Source: UBA4658 sp002405485 (GTDB lineage: Bacteria; Planctomycetota; Phycisphaerae; Phycisphaerales; UBA1924). From it: a stretch of DNA of 64,000 nt. Below, piece by piece: positions 62,236 through 64,000 of the stretch. The notes below the pieces were generated by a model. That model ran no database searches. It had not been told where the DNA came from and saw nothing but the letters and a program-made list of their open reading frames with translations. The DNA is taken from the NCBI GenBank assembly GCA_036823255.1, contig DAISGC010000001.1, positions 73,565-137,564 on the forward strand, written 5' to 3'. Within the stretch, counting starts at the first letter, position 1. Each line of letters begins with the position of its first letter. Both the position numbers and the translations under genes were made by a program.

Positions 62236-62778
62236 GTGCTCGATCCTCTCGTCCTCGCGCAGCAGGCCAGGCCGCTCTCGATCGGCCCGTACCTCTTTGC
62301 CGTCATGGCGGCCATCGGCGTGCTCGTGCTCGGCGGGCTGGTCGTTCTCTATCTCCGACGCCGTGTCCTGGAACAGCAACGCGCCATGGACTCCGCCGGC
62401 TCATTCATGGAGCAACTGCGGGCCATGAAGCGCAGCGGTCAGATCACCGAGGCCGAGTACGAACGCACCCGCAAGGCCATGGCCGCGAAAGTCTCGGCCA
62501 AGATGGACACCGCACGATCCAACGGGCTCTTCGAACTCCCAGAGACCCGCCCCAGACCACTCCACCCGACCCGCCAAGCACCGCCCATGTCCGCCTCTGC
62601 AGACCCGCAGACGCAATCATCCGGACGAGTGCCCAAAACAGGGGATGTCGTTGCCCCACCTGGGTATGACCTGACCGGCGAGCGCCTTCCCGGACCTTCT
62701 CCCGCACGGTCTCAGAATCCGCCTGGAACGGGGGGGACAACCGGACAGGGACCGTCCCCGGACGTTCAGGGCCGATGA
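62236..62778 (+). CDS. Membrane-anchored SHOCT-like protein
   Basis: The 180-residue protein starts with GTG at 62236. Residues about 17-42 (GPYLFAVMAAIGVLVLGGLV) form one membrane span. Residues about 55-86 (SFMEQLRAMKRSGQITEAEY) match the short C-terminal (SHOCT) helical motif, normally at the end of a protein. The last 90 residues are Pro/Gly/Ser rich and probably disordered. No function is known for such proteins; they are often linked to membrane-associated oligomers. It lies about 285 bases before clpX. Confidence 0.7.
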   Translation: MLDPLVLAQQARPLSIGPYLFAVMAAIGVLVLGGLVVLYLRRRVLEQQRAMDSAGSFMEQLRAMKRSGQITEAEYERTRKAMAAKVSAKMDTARSNGLFELPETRPRPLHPTRQAPPMSASADPQTQSSGRVPKTGDVVAPPGYDLTGERLPGPSPARSQNPPGTGGTTGQGPSPDVQGR

Positions 62779-63062
62779 GTCGTGGAAAGGGTGGGGCGCG
62801 GGTGTGGATCGAGCACGCTTTTGGGGGTGGCTGAACGGGGTTCTGGGTACAATGAGCGGTCCGAGCGCGGAGTGCTCGCGTACTGCATCAGCAACGTCAT
62901 GGGAGGGTGTGCCCGGGTCGCACGAAGTTCCCGGTCACTCCCCCTGGATTGGGCATATCTGCCCTTTCAGGCGTTGGAGATCGCGTGGTATTCCGCCGAT
63001 ACACACCCACTTTGTCCAACCTTTTGTACACAGCGCCGGACCGTCGGCGCGTCGAGGCGTGC
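62779..63062. other. Intergenic region before clpX
   Basis: About 285 bases hold no supported gene. A GAGG ribosome site lies 5 bases before the clpX ATG. I could not identify a clear promoter, and no clpP or tig gene lies upstream as is usual. Confidence 0.4.

Positions 63063-64000
<938 letters not shown>

Overview
The window is high-GC DNA (by eye well above 60 % G+C) with tightly packed genes on both strands. It most likely comes from a planctomycete of the Phycisphaerae type. Supporting signs are a secreted trypsin-like protease ending in a planctomycete-style dockerin repeat pair, a type IV prepilin-like protein with a degenerate H-X9-DG tail motif, a PPi-type phosphofructokinase, a PGPGW-fused TerC protein, and many conserved proteins that I can only call by domain. 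The assignment is inference; a 16S gene or a database search would be needed to confirm it. I saw no rRNA, tRNA, CRISPR array, insertion sequence or integrase.

Layout. 1-5.2 kb: start of an HlyD-like adaptor (cut by the window edge), a coiled-coil protein, a DegT-type sugar aminotransferase and a SpoIID/LytB protein. 5.2-9.0 kb: an EVE-domain protein and a 1022-residue coiled-coil protein with a Wzz-like membrane end. 9.0-14.5 kb: an ECF sigma/anti-sigma pair, a prepilin-like protein, a cyclophilin, and a three-gene DUF883/holin-like membrane operon. 14.5-20.6 kb: a glutamine amidotransferase (PabA/TrpG), a YtpQ-like protein, acpP-fabF (fatty acid synthesis), an orphan FliN-like protein and a GH15 glycosidase. 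20.7-22.7 kb: murQ with a DapB-like dehydrogenase.

22.8-29.7 kb holds the most unusual block: a degenerate kinase-like protein, a small lipoprotein, and a 1430-residue protein with a pseudokinase domain, one membrane span, a long helical region and a SUMF1 (sulfatase-modifying-factor) domain at the C-terminus. No catalytic kinase is visible. The set recalls the kinase/SUMF1/lipoprotein accessory parts of type VI secretion loci, but no core secretion gene is in the window.

29.8-36.8 kb: dnaK with its terminator, a PadR regulator with a striking inverted-repeat operator, then rsmG-prsW-dinG. 36.9-42.7 kb: the dockerin protease, a DUF1579 protein, PPi-phosphofructokinase, an ALDH7-type aldehyde dehydrogenase and rpiA. 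42.7-50.9 kb: a lipoprotein-CBS-SbtA cluster (probable bicarbonate uptake), catalase, and three tandem TerC membrane proteins. 51.2-57.2 kb: rtcB, then dnaG-rpoD (replication priming and the main sigma factor). 57.7-64 kb: acylphosphatase, HAD phosphatase, a DUF418 membrane protein, two paralogous cysteine-containing lipoproteins, two hypothetical proteins and the beginning of clpX, which runs off the window.
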